NCBI GenBank assembly: GCA_036675505.1
Contig: JAKFEW010000041.1
Coordinates: 110,928 to 174,927 of the forward strand
From: JAKFEW01 sp036675505
Lineage (GTDB): Bacteria; Cyanobacteriota; Sericytochromatia; S15B-MN24; JAQBPE01
DNA length: 64,000 nucleotides
Reading direction: 5' to 3'
Shown here: piece after piece, positions 33,105 to 44,844 of the stretch
How the letters are laid out: each line of letters begins with the position of its first letter
Position numbering within the stretch: position 1 is the stretch's first letter
Position numbers and translations under genes: made by a program
The notes under the pieces: generated by a model
Databases searched by the model: none
The model's input: only the letters and a program-made list of their open reading frames with translations
Told to the model about the DNA's origin: nothing

Positions 33105-34535
33105 TTACCAGTTGCTGCTCACGCCGCCGTGGCTCGAGCCGCCGCCGCCGACGTTGGGCACCGGGAGGTTGATGCCGCCGATGGTGCCGGGCAGGTACTT
33201 CGCCGCGAGCTGCTGGTTCACGCCGCCGGCGGCGATGACGTCGACGAAGGCCTTCACGCCGTCCGTGGGGATGCGGGTGTAGTTCTTGTCGCGGCACTCG
33301 ACGCGGAAGAGGCCGAAGCGGGGGGAGAACGAGCCCCACTCGTAGTTGTCGGTGATCGACCAGTGCACGTAGCCGAGCACCGGCACGCCCTCCGCCATCG
33401 CCCGCTGCATCTCGCGCACGTGGGCCACGAGGTAGGCGGCGCGGGTCCAGCGATCCGCGCGGGCCTGGCCGTCCCAGGTCGCCATGCCGTTCTCGGCGAT
33501 CAGGATGGGCAGGTTGTAGCGCTTGTGGAAGCGCTTGAGGGCGTTGTACATGCCGACCGGGTAGACTTCCCAGCGGTCCTGGCGGGGCAGGTTGAGCAGC
33601 TGCTTCGCCGAGAGCTTGCAGTAGTAGTCGAACGAGACGTAGTCGATCGTGCGGTTGCCGTTCTCCGACGCCATCGAATTCATCATGCCGCCCTCGTCGG
33701 CCTTGACGGCCTTCTCGGCCTCGGACTCGTCGCCCACGCCCATCAGGCCGCGGAGCGCCCACTCGGCGGTGTACCAGTTGAAGGAGACCTTCGACTGGGC
33801 GTCGTTCTGGTGGATCGCGTGGTAGGCCAGGCGGTGGCCCTTGACCATCGTGTTCACGGCCTTGAGGGCCGCGATCGGGTTCTTCTTGCCGGGGGGCATC
33901 GCGCCCGCCAGGAACGCGCCGGCGACGTAGACGTTGGGCTCGTTGTGGGTGATGTAGTACTCGATGTCGTTGCCGAACTCCTTCGCCACGAAGGCGGCCC
34001 AGCGGCCGAACTTCTCGGCGTTGGCGCCGTTCTCCCAGCCGCCCTGGTCGTTGAACCACTGAGGCGTCGCGAAGTGGTGGAGCGTGATGATCGGCGTCTG
34101 GCCGTTGCCCTTCAGCTGCTTGAGGAGGTCGTGGTAGTAGGCGACGGCCTTCTGGTCGATCACGCCCTCGCGGGGCTCGACGCGCGCCCACTCGATGCTG
34201 GTGCGGAAGGCGTTGGTGCCGAGGCTCGCGGCGAGCTCGATGTCCTGGGTGTACCGGTTCATGCCGTCGGCGGCGCCGGAGTTGCGCTCGACGGTCTTGC
34301 CGTCGGCGTCCCACTTCGCCCAGTTCGAGGTGTTGTCGTAACCCTCGTACTGGTAGCCGGCCGTCGAGACGCCCCAGAGGAAGCCCGCCGGCACCTTGCC
34401 CTTGAGGGCGGACGCCTGGACGGCGGAAAGGCCACGCACGCCCGCGGCGGTGGTCGGCATCTTGCCGCAACCGGCGAGCAGGATGGCGGCAGCGGCCGTG
34501 GCCGTCGTCAGCATCTTCGTCAGCGTGGTCTTCAT
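33105..34535 (-). CDS. Exported GH1 beta-glycosidase lipoprotein
   Basis: 476 residues. Lipobox LLAGC puts the anchor Cys at 23. GH1 motifs are intact: FLWGVSTAGYQYEG, THNEPN with the acid/base Glu, VSFDYY, IAENG with the nucleophile and YVHWSITDNYEW. The C-terminus ends in a Gly/Ser tail (VGGGGSSHGGVSS). It is clearly diverged from the GH1 at 23779, so this is not a recent duplication. Anchoring a GH1 enzyme to a membrane is unusual. An AT-rich regulatory region with inverted repeats lies upstream. Confidence 0.92.
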   Translation of the reverse strand: MKTTLTKMLTTATAAAAILLAGCGKMPTTAAGVRGLSAVQASALKGKVPAGFLWGVSTAGYQYEGYDNTSNWAKWDADGKTVERNSGAADGMNRYTQDIELAASLGTNAFRTSIEWARVEPREGVIDQKAVAYYHDLLKQLKGNGQTPIITLHHFATPQWFNDQGGWENGANAEKFGRWAAFVAKEFGNDIEYYITHNEPNVYVAGAFLAGAMPPGKKNPIAALKAVNTMVKGHRLAYHAIHQNDAQSKVSFNWYTAEWALRGLMGVGDESEAEKAVKADEGGMMNSMASENGNRTIDYVSFDYYCKLSAKQLLNLPRQDRWEVYPVGMYNALKRFHKRYNLPILIAENGMATWDGQARADRWTRAAYLVAHVREMQRAMAEGVPVLGYVHWSITDNYEWGSFSPRFGLFRVECRDKNYTRIPTDGVKAFVDVIAAGGVNQQLAAKYLPGTIGGINLPVPNVGGGGSSHGGVSSNW

Positions 34536-34847
34536 CGGGAGCTCCTTATGATTCGGTCCTGGGGACCGGCGGCTCGTGCGGGTTTTCTCCGACCGAGCGT
34601 TAACCAGTCCTTACCCTACATAAGTAATACCCTTTGAAAATCAACGGCCCTTCAAGCGTTTGTTAAAGAACAATCAAATGGCGGATAAAAATCACAGTTT
34701 TATCGTTAATCAAGCGTAATGTCGCGGTTAATCTTTTGTTCTTGGGAAAGGCCAGGTTAAGACCGGCTTAACCAGGCCGTTTTCAGATCTGGCCAGCACA
34801 GGACGAGCGGACCGAAATCGACAGCTGCGGGAGAAGCCTTTCGGGAG
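34536..34847. promoter_or_regulatory. AT-rich intergenic region with GGTTAAG inverted repeat
   Basis: 312 nt, much richer in A and T than its surroundings, with several GTTAA words (34600, 34666, 34706, 34730). A near-perfect 12-bp inverted repeat with a 5-nt gap spans 34750-34778, its core being GGTTAAG-N5-CTTAACC. It could be the operator of the GH1 gene or the terminator of the acetyltransferase gene that ends at 34848 on the same strand. No gene is seen. Confidence 0.5.
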
Positions 34848-35300
34848 TTAGAGCGGTTTCACCATCAAGAGGGCTGGATTCCCTGGCCACAGGTCCATCA
34901 GCTCCTCGAGCGGCTCGAAGCCGCAGGCCGCATAGAAGGCGCGGGTCTTCGCGTAGCCCGCGTCCGGGTGGCTCGGCCCGAGCGTCTTCACGAGCAGCCA
35001 GCGCACGCCGTCCGCCCGCGCAGCGGCCTCGGCCGCCGCCACCAGCGCCCGGCCCACGCCGCGCCCATGCTGAGCCGGCAGCACGCCCATCACATGTATC
35101 TCGCGCGACCAGTCGCGGTGGGCGGCCAGGGCCATGAACCCCACCACCTCGTCACCGTCCCGCGCCACCCAGCAGGGCATCGCTTCCACGTCCTTCACGT
35201 AGTCCAGGATCGAACTTTCGATCCCGAACCATTCCGGCAGCGCGCGCAGCACGTGCTCGCAGGCCGCGCCCTTGCCCGTGTCGAGCTTCGAGAGTTCCAC
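34848..35300 (-). CDS. GNAT-family N-acetyltransferase
   Basis: 150 residues from a GTG at 35300. The acetyl-CoA motif is clear: IHVMGVLPAQHGRGVGRALV (the RxxGxG/A loop), then TRAFYAACGFEPLEEL. Substrate unknown. It starts 2 nt after the stop of the oxoprolinase gene with GGGGAGG as ribosome site, so the two are cotranscribed. Confidence 0.85.
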   Translation of the reverse strand: MELSKLDTGKGAACEHVLRALPEWFGIESSILDYVKDVEAMPCWVARDGDEVVGFMALAAHRDWSREIHVMGVLPAQHGRGVGRALVAAAEAAARADGVRWLLVKTLGPSHPDAGYAKTRAFYAACGFEPLEELMDLWPGNPALLMVKPL

Positions 35301-35302
35301 CG

Positions 35303-38902
<3,600 letters not shown>

Positions 38903-39063
38903 CGCTCCCCACCCATCCGGCGGCGATTATGCCGAACCGCGGCCAGGCCGGCAACCCCCATCAGCGCGGGCCGCGTTCTGCGAAAGTTGGGGGCGCGCGT
39001 CGCTGGCGCCGTTGCTCAGGCGCTCACGCTGGGCATATTGTCGCCAGGTGTCACGAGGTGAGC

Positions 39064-39876
39064 ATGAACCGGTATCTCGCGGAAATGATCGCGACCTGCA
39101 AGCTGGCGAAGAAGCTGGAGCTGAGCGAGGGCGACCCAGGCCAGGTCGCCGTCACCAAGATCGGCGGCGTGCCCTTGTGGCCGCGCGGGATCGAGCGGCC
39201 GAAGTGCAGCGTCGGTCACCCCATGAGCTTCTTCTTCCAGGTGCTCCTGAGCGACGTGCCGGATTTCGGCGAAGACGACACGCTCTTCACCTTTCATTAC
39301 TGCCTGACCTGCATGCGCGAGGGCGCGAGCCACTACGGCGTCCACGACCTCGAGTTTCAGCTCAAGAACCGCCCGGTCGGCCACCTCGGCTACGGGGTCC
39401 AGCTCTTCGATTCGCCCGGCAGGCTCGAGCCGGACGCGCCGGACGCGCCGAGCGGCCAGGTGATTCCCGCCCAGACCGTCGCGTTCGAGCGCCGCGACGA
39501 GGTGATGTCGTCGGCCGATTACTACGGCGACGGCGTCTACCGGGGCCCTGAGTTCCCGCTCAGGATCCCGACCGTCGAAGAGTACTGGCAGCGCCGTTCC
39601 ACGCAGGCCGAGTATCCGGTCGATGAAGGCGAATTCCGCGACCTGGATCTCCCCGATTTCTCGAACGAAGCGTGCTCGAAGCTCGGCGGCTGGCCGAGCT
39701 GGTACAACTACCCCGATTGGCTGGTCTGCCCGCACGGCAACCAGTTCACGTTCGTCGGCCAGCTCGATTTCGAGGCACTCGAGGACGGCCCGTGGGGCGG
39801 CGGCGGTCGCGGCTTCTTCTGGGTCTGCCCGCCCACCTGCCCCGACCGGGTCGGCGAGATGGTCTGCCAGATTTGA
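39064..39876 (+). CDS. DUF1963/YwqG-like protein
   Basis: 270 residues. The two half-signatures of the family are present: KIGGVPLWPRGIERPKCS with MSFFFQVLLSDVP, and later KLGGWPSWYNYPDWLVCP with FTFVGQLDFE. Several Cys pairs (CLTC, CPPTC) could bind metal. Function of this family is unknown. It is transcribed divergently from the oxoprolinase. Confidence 0.7.
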   Translation: MNRYLAEMIATCKLAKKLELSEGDPGQVAVTKIGGVPLWPRGIERPKCSVGHPMSFFFQVLLSDVPDFGEDDTLFTFHYCLTCMREGASHYGVHDLEFQLKNRPVGHLGYGVQLFDSPGRLEPDAPDAPSGQVIPAQTVAFERRDEVMSSADYYGDGVYRGPEFPLRIPTVEEYWQRRSTQAEYPVDEGEFRDLDLPDFSNEACSKLGGWPSWYNYPDWLVCPHGNQFTFVGQLDFEALEDGPWGGGGRGFFWVCPPTCPDRVGEMVCQI

Positions 39877-39901
39877 GCTCAGGCGGTCGGCCGCCCCGCG
39901 C

Positions 39902-40372
39902 TCAACGCTTGGTGGGCTGAACCGGGCCGAACTCCTGGCGATACACCTGCGTGTCGGTCGCCGTATCGGTGTCGGTCGCCGTGTCGGGTTCCGACGCGGC
40001 GATGCGTTCGCAATACATCTCCGCCTTCACACGCCTGATGCGCTGCGCCGTCTCAACGTAGGGGTCCTGGTCCCAGCGATCGCCGGTCGCGGATCTGCGG
40101 CCGGTTGCCATGCCTGAGCCGGCTTCGCGCGTACGGCGGCCGGTTGCCATGCCTGAGCCGGCCTCGCGGGCGCAGAGCACGCCCTGGGCGTACACGCGGC
40201 CATCCGGCCACGCGTCGCGGTCGGAATCGCCGATCACCGCTTGAGTGGTGTATTGCGGCGCCTCGGCTGCGGCGCCAAGCGCCAGGGTGGGCGCGACGGC
40301 GGCGGGTGCCGCGCCGCAGCCGGCCAGGGGGATGGCGGCGATGACGCAAAGGGCGAACAGGACAGATTTCAT
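39902..40372 (-). CDS. Lipoprotein with internal tandem repeats
   Basis: 156 residues from the ATG at 40372. Lipobox PLAGC (Cys at 19). The middle has a 13-residue unit EAGSGMATGRR(T/S) twice, matching a 39-bp DNA repeat, and near the end DTATDTDTATDT. The upstream DNA is AT-rich with TATACT-like and TTTTAAAA words, likely promoter elements. No known family. Confidence 0.65.
   Translation of the reverse strand: MKSVLFALCVIAAIPLAGCGAAPAAVAPTLALGAAAEAPQYTTQAVIGDSDRDAWPDGRVYAQGVLCAREAGSGMATGRRTREAGSGMATGRRSATGDRWDQDPYVETAQRIRRVKAEMYCERIAASEPDTATDTDTATDTQVYRQEFGPVQPTKR
40097..40168. repeat. Two direct copies of a 33-bp repeat at 39-bp spacing
   Basis: Copies start at 40097 and 40136, each beginning gcggccggttgcc, with one or two differences over 33 bp. 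They encode the repeated part of the lipoprotein. The period is a multiple of three, so the frame is kept. Confidence 0.8.
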
Positions 40373-40509
40373 GGGAACCTCAATCACACGCTTTTAAAAT
40401 GGATTTAACAAAGTATAGCGTGCAAACGAATGTTCCTTACGTGTTATTGCACAATTCTTCTTCGCCTCAGGTTGCTGGTGAACCTCAGCGAACAGGAGGC
40501 CGAGGGATG

Positions 40510-40728
40510 CTAGGGAGTGGGCCAGCCGGTCGGCAGGCCGTCGATGCTTTGGCCGTTCTTTTCCTGCCGATACGCCTCGAGCCCTTCCTCGCCCTTCGCT
40601 TCGGCCCATTTCACCAGTGTCGGCCGGTCTCCCTGGTGCTCGTAGAGCGGCACCGCGTACCCGCATGACGTCTGCACCGACGACACCGCGAGCACCAGCC
40701 CGATTTCCTGGTAACGTGGATCCCATGC
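40510..40728 (-). pseudogene. C-terminal remnant of a PPOX-class (pyridoxamine 5'-phosphate oxidase-like) protein
   Basis: The frame from 40728 down to the stop at 40510 encodes WDPRYQEIGLVLAVSSVQTS, then CGYAVPLYEHQGDR, TLVKWAEAKGEEGLEAYR and KNGQSIDGLPTGWP. This is the highly recognisable C-terminal third of small PPOX-family FMN proteins. A stop codon lies directly upstream (40729-40731) and the next gene begins at 40725, so the N-terminal two thirds with the flavin site are gone. No good ribosome site precedes it. Confidence 0.75.
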
Positions 40729-41522
40729 TCACCTTGCCCGATACCTTGCATCCCCGCACCCGCGAGCGCGTGGCCGCCTGGGCCGCCGACCCCGACGTGG
40801 TGGGCGCCGTCTGGGTCGGCTCCCGGAGCCGCGGCCACGGCGACGCGCTGTCGGACGACGACCTCGAGGTCCTTTTGACGCCCGCGGCCTTCGCCCGCCT
40901 GGCGCCGGGCGACAGCTACGTGACGGAGCTCGACCCGGTCGCCGATCCGCCGCGGCTGGTCTACGACGCCCAGCTGACCACCCTGGACACGCTGCGGGCG
41001 AAGGCGGGCTCCCTGCGCGACCTCGATCACTGGCCGTACGAGCGGGCGCAGGTGCTCGTCGACCGCGACGGCAGCGTGGCGGCGGCCGTGCGAGCGGCCG
41101 CGGTGATGGATCCGGCGTTCCGCCACGCGCGCATCCGGCACGGTGCGCTCGACACCGTCCTCGCGACCGCCCGCGCGCGCAAGTCCAACAAGCGCGGTTT
41201 CCGCGCCGCCACCTGCCTGCTCGTCGCGCGCGGCGCCAAAGCGCTCTCGCGCGTGCTGTTCGCGCTCGAAGGCCGCTGGGCGCCCCTGGACCACTGGCTG
41301 GAGCCGGAGTTGCGCACGCTGGCCGACCCGGCCGGCGCGGGCCCGCTGATCGTCGAGGCGTTGACCCACGGCCGCCCCGAGCCGCTGCAGGCCGCCCTCG
41401 AGCGGCTGCAGCCGCAGCTGGCGCCCGAGGGCTTCCCGCCGCCGGCCGGCTACGAGCAGTTCTACGTGGAGATGATGCACCCGTCCCGCACGGCCGAGCG
41501 TGCCATCCACGGCTTGAACTGA
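40725..41522 (+). CDS. Nucleotidyltransferase-fold protein
   Basis: 265 residues. VVGAVWVGSRSRGHGDALSD-type segment near residue 28 gives the GSxxxG...D(x)D pattern of pol-beta nucleotidyltransferases (DDDLEV supplies the acidic pair). The rest is helical, like DUF4037 or aminoglycoside-type transferases. Substrate unknown. It probably replaced the front part of the PPOX gene on the other strand. Confidence 0.65.
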   Translation: MLTLPDTLHPRTRERVAAWAADPDVVGAVWVGSRSRGHGDALSDDDLEVLLTPAAFARLAPGDSYVTELDPVADPPRLVYDAQLTTLDTLRAKAGSLRDLDHWPYERAQVLVDRDGSVAAAVRAAAVMDPAFRHARIRHGALDTVLATARARKSNKRGFRAATCLLVARGAKALSRVLFALEGRWAPLDHWLEPELRTLADPAGAGPLIVEALTHGRPEPLQAALERLQPQLAPEGFPPPAGYEQFYVEMMHPSRTAERAIHGLN

Positions 41523-41568
41523 CGCCGCCCTAGCGCCTCCGTGCTGCCGCTGACCTTGGCGATCGGCC

Positions 41569-44500
41569 TCAGGTGCCCGCCAGCTCGCGGTAGGCCGACT
41601 CGAAAGTCGGGCTCGGCTGGATGCCGAGCCTGGCCTTGAGCGCCTTGCGGCAGTCCCAATAGGCCTGGCGCACGCGCTCCGGCCGGCCGGCCAGGCGCTG
41701 GTGGCGCATGAGCGCGAGGTAAGCGTCCTCGTCGGTGGGGGCGAGGGCGATCGCCCGCGCGTACATCGCCTCGGCCTGGTCGCGCCGCATCAGGCTGCCG
41801 TAATGGTCGCCCAGCCAGAGCATCGCGCCGAGGGCCCGCCGCCGGTAGTGCTCGCGCTCGGCGTCGAAGCGCCCTGCGAAGAGCGTGTCCGCGAGCAGAG
41901 GCCCGCTCACGAGCGCCGCGGCCTCCTCGTAGGCCTTCGCCGCCGTGGCCGCATCGCGGCCCTTCGTGGCGTCGCCGGCGTCCAGCGCCGCGTCGAACAT
42001 GCGCACGTCGTAGTCGTCGACCATCTCCCATTCGAGCCCGTAACGGTCGTCGCGGTAGTACACGTACCGCGAGGCCTCGCGCTTGCCCTCCTGGCCCGGC
42101 TCGAGCACGCGCCGCAGCGCCGAGATCGCCATCTGGAGCGCGTGCAGCGATCCAGCGACGGGTGCGCCGTCCTCGATCAGCTCGGCGAGGTCGTAGGCGT
42201 CGATGCCGCGCGGGCGCAGCAACAGCGCGCCCAACACCAGCTTGGACTTGCGGCGCGGCCACTGATCGAGCACCACGCCCTCGCGCTCCACCTCGAGGGC
42301 GCCCAGCGCCTTGACGCGCAACCGGCCCGCAGGCGGCGCGGCGCCCTTCTTGCCGGCGATCGCGTTTGGCAGAATGGGCGCCTGCGCCACGCTCAGAGCG
42401 CTCGGCGTCCGCTGCCCGTCCAGTGCCCGCAGCTCCTCCTGCAGGCGCGCGTCATGCGCGCGCAGGAAGCCGTAACCGCGCGCGTCGATCAGCGCGTCCG
42501 CCGCCGCCCTCGCCACCCGCGCCCCCTCCACGTCCCCGATCGCGAGGTGGGCCGCGGCCTCGAAGAGCCGCGCGCGGGCCACCAGCAGGTCCGCGCCGAT
42601 CCGGGCGGCGCCGGCGATCGTGTAGGCCAGCTCCGCGACGGCCTCCTCGGCCTTGCCCGTCAGCTGCAGCGCCCGCGCGAGCGGCACGCGCGGCGCGAGC
42701 TCGTAGTAGCTCTTCGTGCCGAGCGGCGCCACCTCCGCCACCAGCTCGGCCGCGCGCGCCGGCGTTTCGCGCAGCAGCGTGCCCCAGAGCCTGCGTTCCA
42801 GCGGCACGAGCATGCCCTCGCGGAAGCCGGCCCGCACGAAGATGTCCGTGGCGCGCTTGAGGGCGTCGTCGGCGCGCTTCCAGTCGCCGCGCGCCTGGTG
42901 GTGGTGGCCCACGATCGTGAGCGCCACGGCCAGCTCGGACCAGCTCAGCGGGTCTTCCCAGAAGGCCGGCAGCGCCTCGATCACCGCCGACCCGCCGGGC
43001 ACCTCGGTGACCAGGTCCAGGTTCGCTGCGAGCAACGTCGCGAGGCGCAGCGGGCCGAAGAAGCGCCATTCCTCGGCCACGCGCACGGCCTCCTCGGCGT
43101 GGCGCGCGGCCTCCACCAGGCGGCCCCGTTGCAGCGCCCAGGTGTGCAGGTTGATCAGCGCGAGCGCGCGGCCCTGCGCGGCCTCGGCGTTGCCGGCCGC
43201 CGGCACCGCGATCACGGCCTCGTTGTGCGCCTTCGTGCCGGCCTCGTCGCCGGCGGACTCGGCCGCGAGCGCGCAGGTGAGGTGGTAGTCGATGCGGTCC
43301 TCGGGCCGCCCGGCGGCGAGGCGCGCCTCGGCCTCGGCGCGCAGCGTGGCGAAGCGTGCGTCGTCGCCGGTCCAGAGCGCCATCGTCGCGAGCCGCACGA
43401 GGATCTTGAGCTCGCCCTCGGCATCGCCGCGCGCCGCATACGCCGCGCGGGCCCGCTCGTAGGCCTCGCCCGCCTCGGCCCAGCGCAGCGCGCGGGCGTG
43501 GGCGTTGCCGGCCCACAGCAGCAGGAACGGGGCGGCCTGGGCGACGGCCGGCGGGAAGCCCGCGAGCACGCGCTGGATCGCCGCCTTGCGGCCGTAGACG
43601 CTCATCAGCGGGAAGGCGGCCTGGCAGGCGGCGATCGCCGCCTGCCAATCTTGCGCTGCCACCAGGTGCGGCAGCGCGGCCTCCGGCAGCTCCGCGTCCA
43701 TCAGGCCCGCGGCCGCGCGGCGGTGCACCTCGGCGGCCTCGGCGGCGGGCACGCGGCGGGCGCCTTCCCGGCGCAGCCAGTCCGCGAGGTAGGCGGGGTA
43801 GCGCCAGCGCTCGGCGCTTGGCGCGCCGATGCGGGCGCCGTGGGAGCCGCGGGTGAGCCGGAAGACCAGCTGGTCGGCCTCGAGGGCCTCGAGCGCCGCC
43901 GTCACCTCGTCGAGCGGCCGCGCGAGCGCCGTCGCCAGCGCCTCCGCGGTGGGCTCGTGCAGCAGGGCCGCGCGCAGCATGAAATCACGGCGGTCCGCCG
44001 GCTGCGCCGCCACCAGCTCCTCGGCGATGAAGTCCGCGAGCAGGTCGCCGGGCGCCCCGCCTGCGAGCAGCGCGCCGCCGGCCGGCAGCGCGTGGCCCGC
44101 CGCCAGAAGCTCGAGGCCGAGCGGCCAGCCCTCCAGCGTCTCCAGCGCGGCCTTCCAGGCGGCCGGCAGGCCTTGCGGGTCGGGACGTGCCGAAGGCGCG
44201 GTGGCGTCCCCCGGCCCGATGCGTTGCGCGAAGAACGTGGCGATCTCGCCAGGGTTGAAGCGCAGCGCCTCGGGGCCGAGCACCCGGGCCGTGCCCTGGG
44301 CCTGCAGCCGGGCCAGCGGGATCGGCAGCTTGCGGCGCGAGGCGAGCAACACGCGGGTGCGCGGCGGCAGCTTGCCGAGCCACGGCGCGAGGCCTTCCAG
44401 GATGGCGGGATCGCCGAGCCGGTGGACGTCGTCGAGGGCGAGCACGAAGGCCGGCGGGTCGTAGGCGGCGATCGCCTGGAACAGCCGTTGCCAGAGCAGC

Positions 44501-44814
44501 TTCGGCTCGAGCTTGCCCGCGCCCACGAGCGCGAGCAGCTCCTCGCCGAACTGCGGGGCGTGTGCCGCGAGGCCGGCCGCCAGGTGTGAGAAGAACGTGG
44601 CCACGTCCGCGTCGTCTTCGTCGAGGCCGTACCAGACCGTCACGGCTCCCGCCGGCGCGTCGTCCCACAGCGCGCGCAGCGCCAGCGACTTGCCGTAGCC
44701 TGGCCCGGCCGAGAGCACCACCACCGGCGCGCCATCGCCCAGCGCCCGCCGCACCCAGCCGGCGGGCGGTTCGGGCGGGACGAGCTTGCTGGTGGCGACC
44801 CAGGAAAGGGACAT
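41569..44814 (-). CDS. MalT-like STAND ATPase with C-terminal BTAD regulatory domain
   Basis: 1081 residues. The N-terminus is MalT-like: SKLVPPEPPAGWVRRAL, Walker A SAGPGYGKSLAL, Walker B FVLALDDVHRLGD, then sensor LLASRRKLPIPL. A long TPR region follows. The end has a winged-helix DNA-binding part (LRVKALGALEVEREGVVLDQ and WPRRKSKLVLGALLL) and a bacterial transcriptional activator domain (VDDYDVRMFDAALDAGD, then AYLALMRHQRLAGRPERV). In MalT the DNA-binding module is LuxR-type. Here it is OmpR/SARP-like, so this is a large SARP-STAND regulator. Target genes are unknown; nearby lipoproteins are candidates. Confidence 0.85.
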   Translation of the reverse strand: MSLSWVATSKLVPPEPPAGWVRRALGDGAPVVVLSAGPGYGKSLALRALWDDAPAGAVTVWYGLDEDDADVATFFSHLAAGLAAHAPQFGEELLALVGAGKLEPKLLWQRLFQAIAAYDPPAFVLALDDVHRLGDPAILEGLAPWLGKLPPRTRVLLASRRKLPIPLARLQAQGTARVLGPEALRFNPGEIATFFAQRIGPGDATAPSARPDPQGLPAAWKAALETLEGWPLGLELLAAGHALPAGGALLAGGAPGDLLADFIAEELVAAQPADRRDFMLRAALLHEPTAEALATALARPLDEVTAALEALEADQLVFRLTRGSHGARIGAPSAERWRYPAYLADWLRREGARRVPAAEAAEVHRRAAAGLMDAELPEAALPHLVAAQDWQAAIAACQAAFPLMSVYGRKAAIQRVLAGFPPAVAQAAPFLLLWAGNAHARALRWAEAGEAYERARAAYAARGDAEGELKILVRLATMALWTGDDARFATLRAEAEARLAAGRPEDRIDYHLTCALAAESAGDEAGTKAHNEAVIAVPAAGNAEAAQGRALALINLHTWALQRGRLVEAARHAEEAVRVAEEWRFFGPLRLATLLAANLDLVTEVPGGSAVIEALPAFWEDPLSWSELAVALTIVGHHHQARGDWKRADDALKRATDIFVRAGFREGMLVPLERRLWGTLLRETPARAAELVAEVAPLGTKSYYELAPRVPLARALQLTGKAEEAVAELAYTIAGAARIGADLLVARARLFEAAAHLAIGDVEGARVARAAADALIDARGYGFLRAHDARLQEELRALDGQRTPSALSVAQAPILPNAIAGKKGAAPPAGRLRVKALGALEVEREGVVLDQWPRRKSKLVLGALLLRPRGIDAYDLAELIEDGAPVAGSLHALQMAISALRRVLEPGQEGKREASRYVYYRDDRYGLEWEMVDDYDVRMFDAALDAGDATKGRDAATAAKAYEEAAALVSGPLLADTLFAGRFDAEREHYRRRALGAMLWLGDHYGSLMRRDQAEAMYARAIALAPTDEDAYLALMRHQRLAGRPERVRQAYWDCRKALKARLGIQPSPTFESAYRELAGT

Positions 44815-44844
44815 GCGGGCGTTATACCCTCACGGCCCCCCGGC

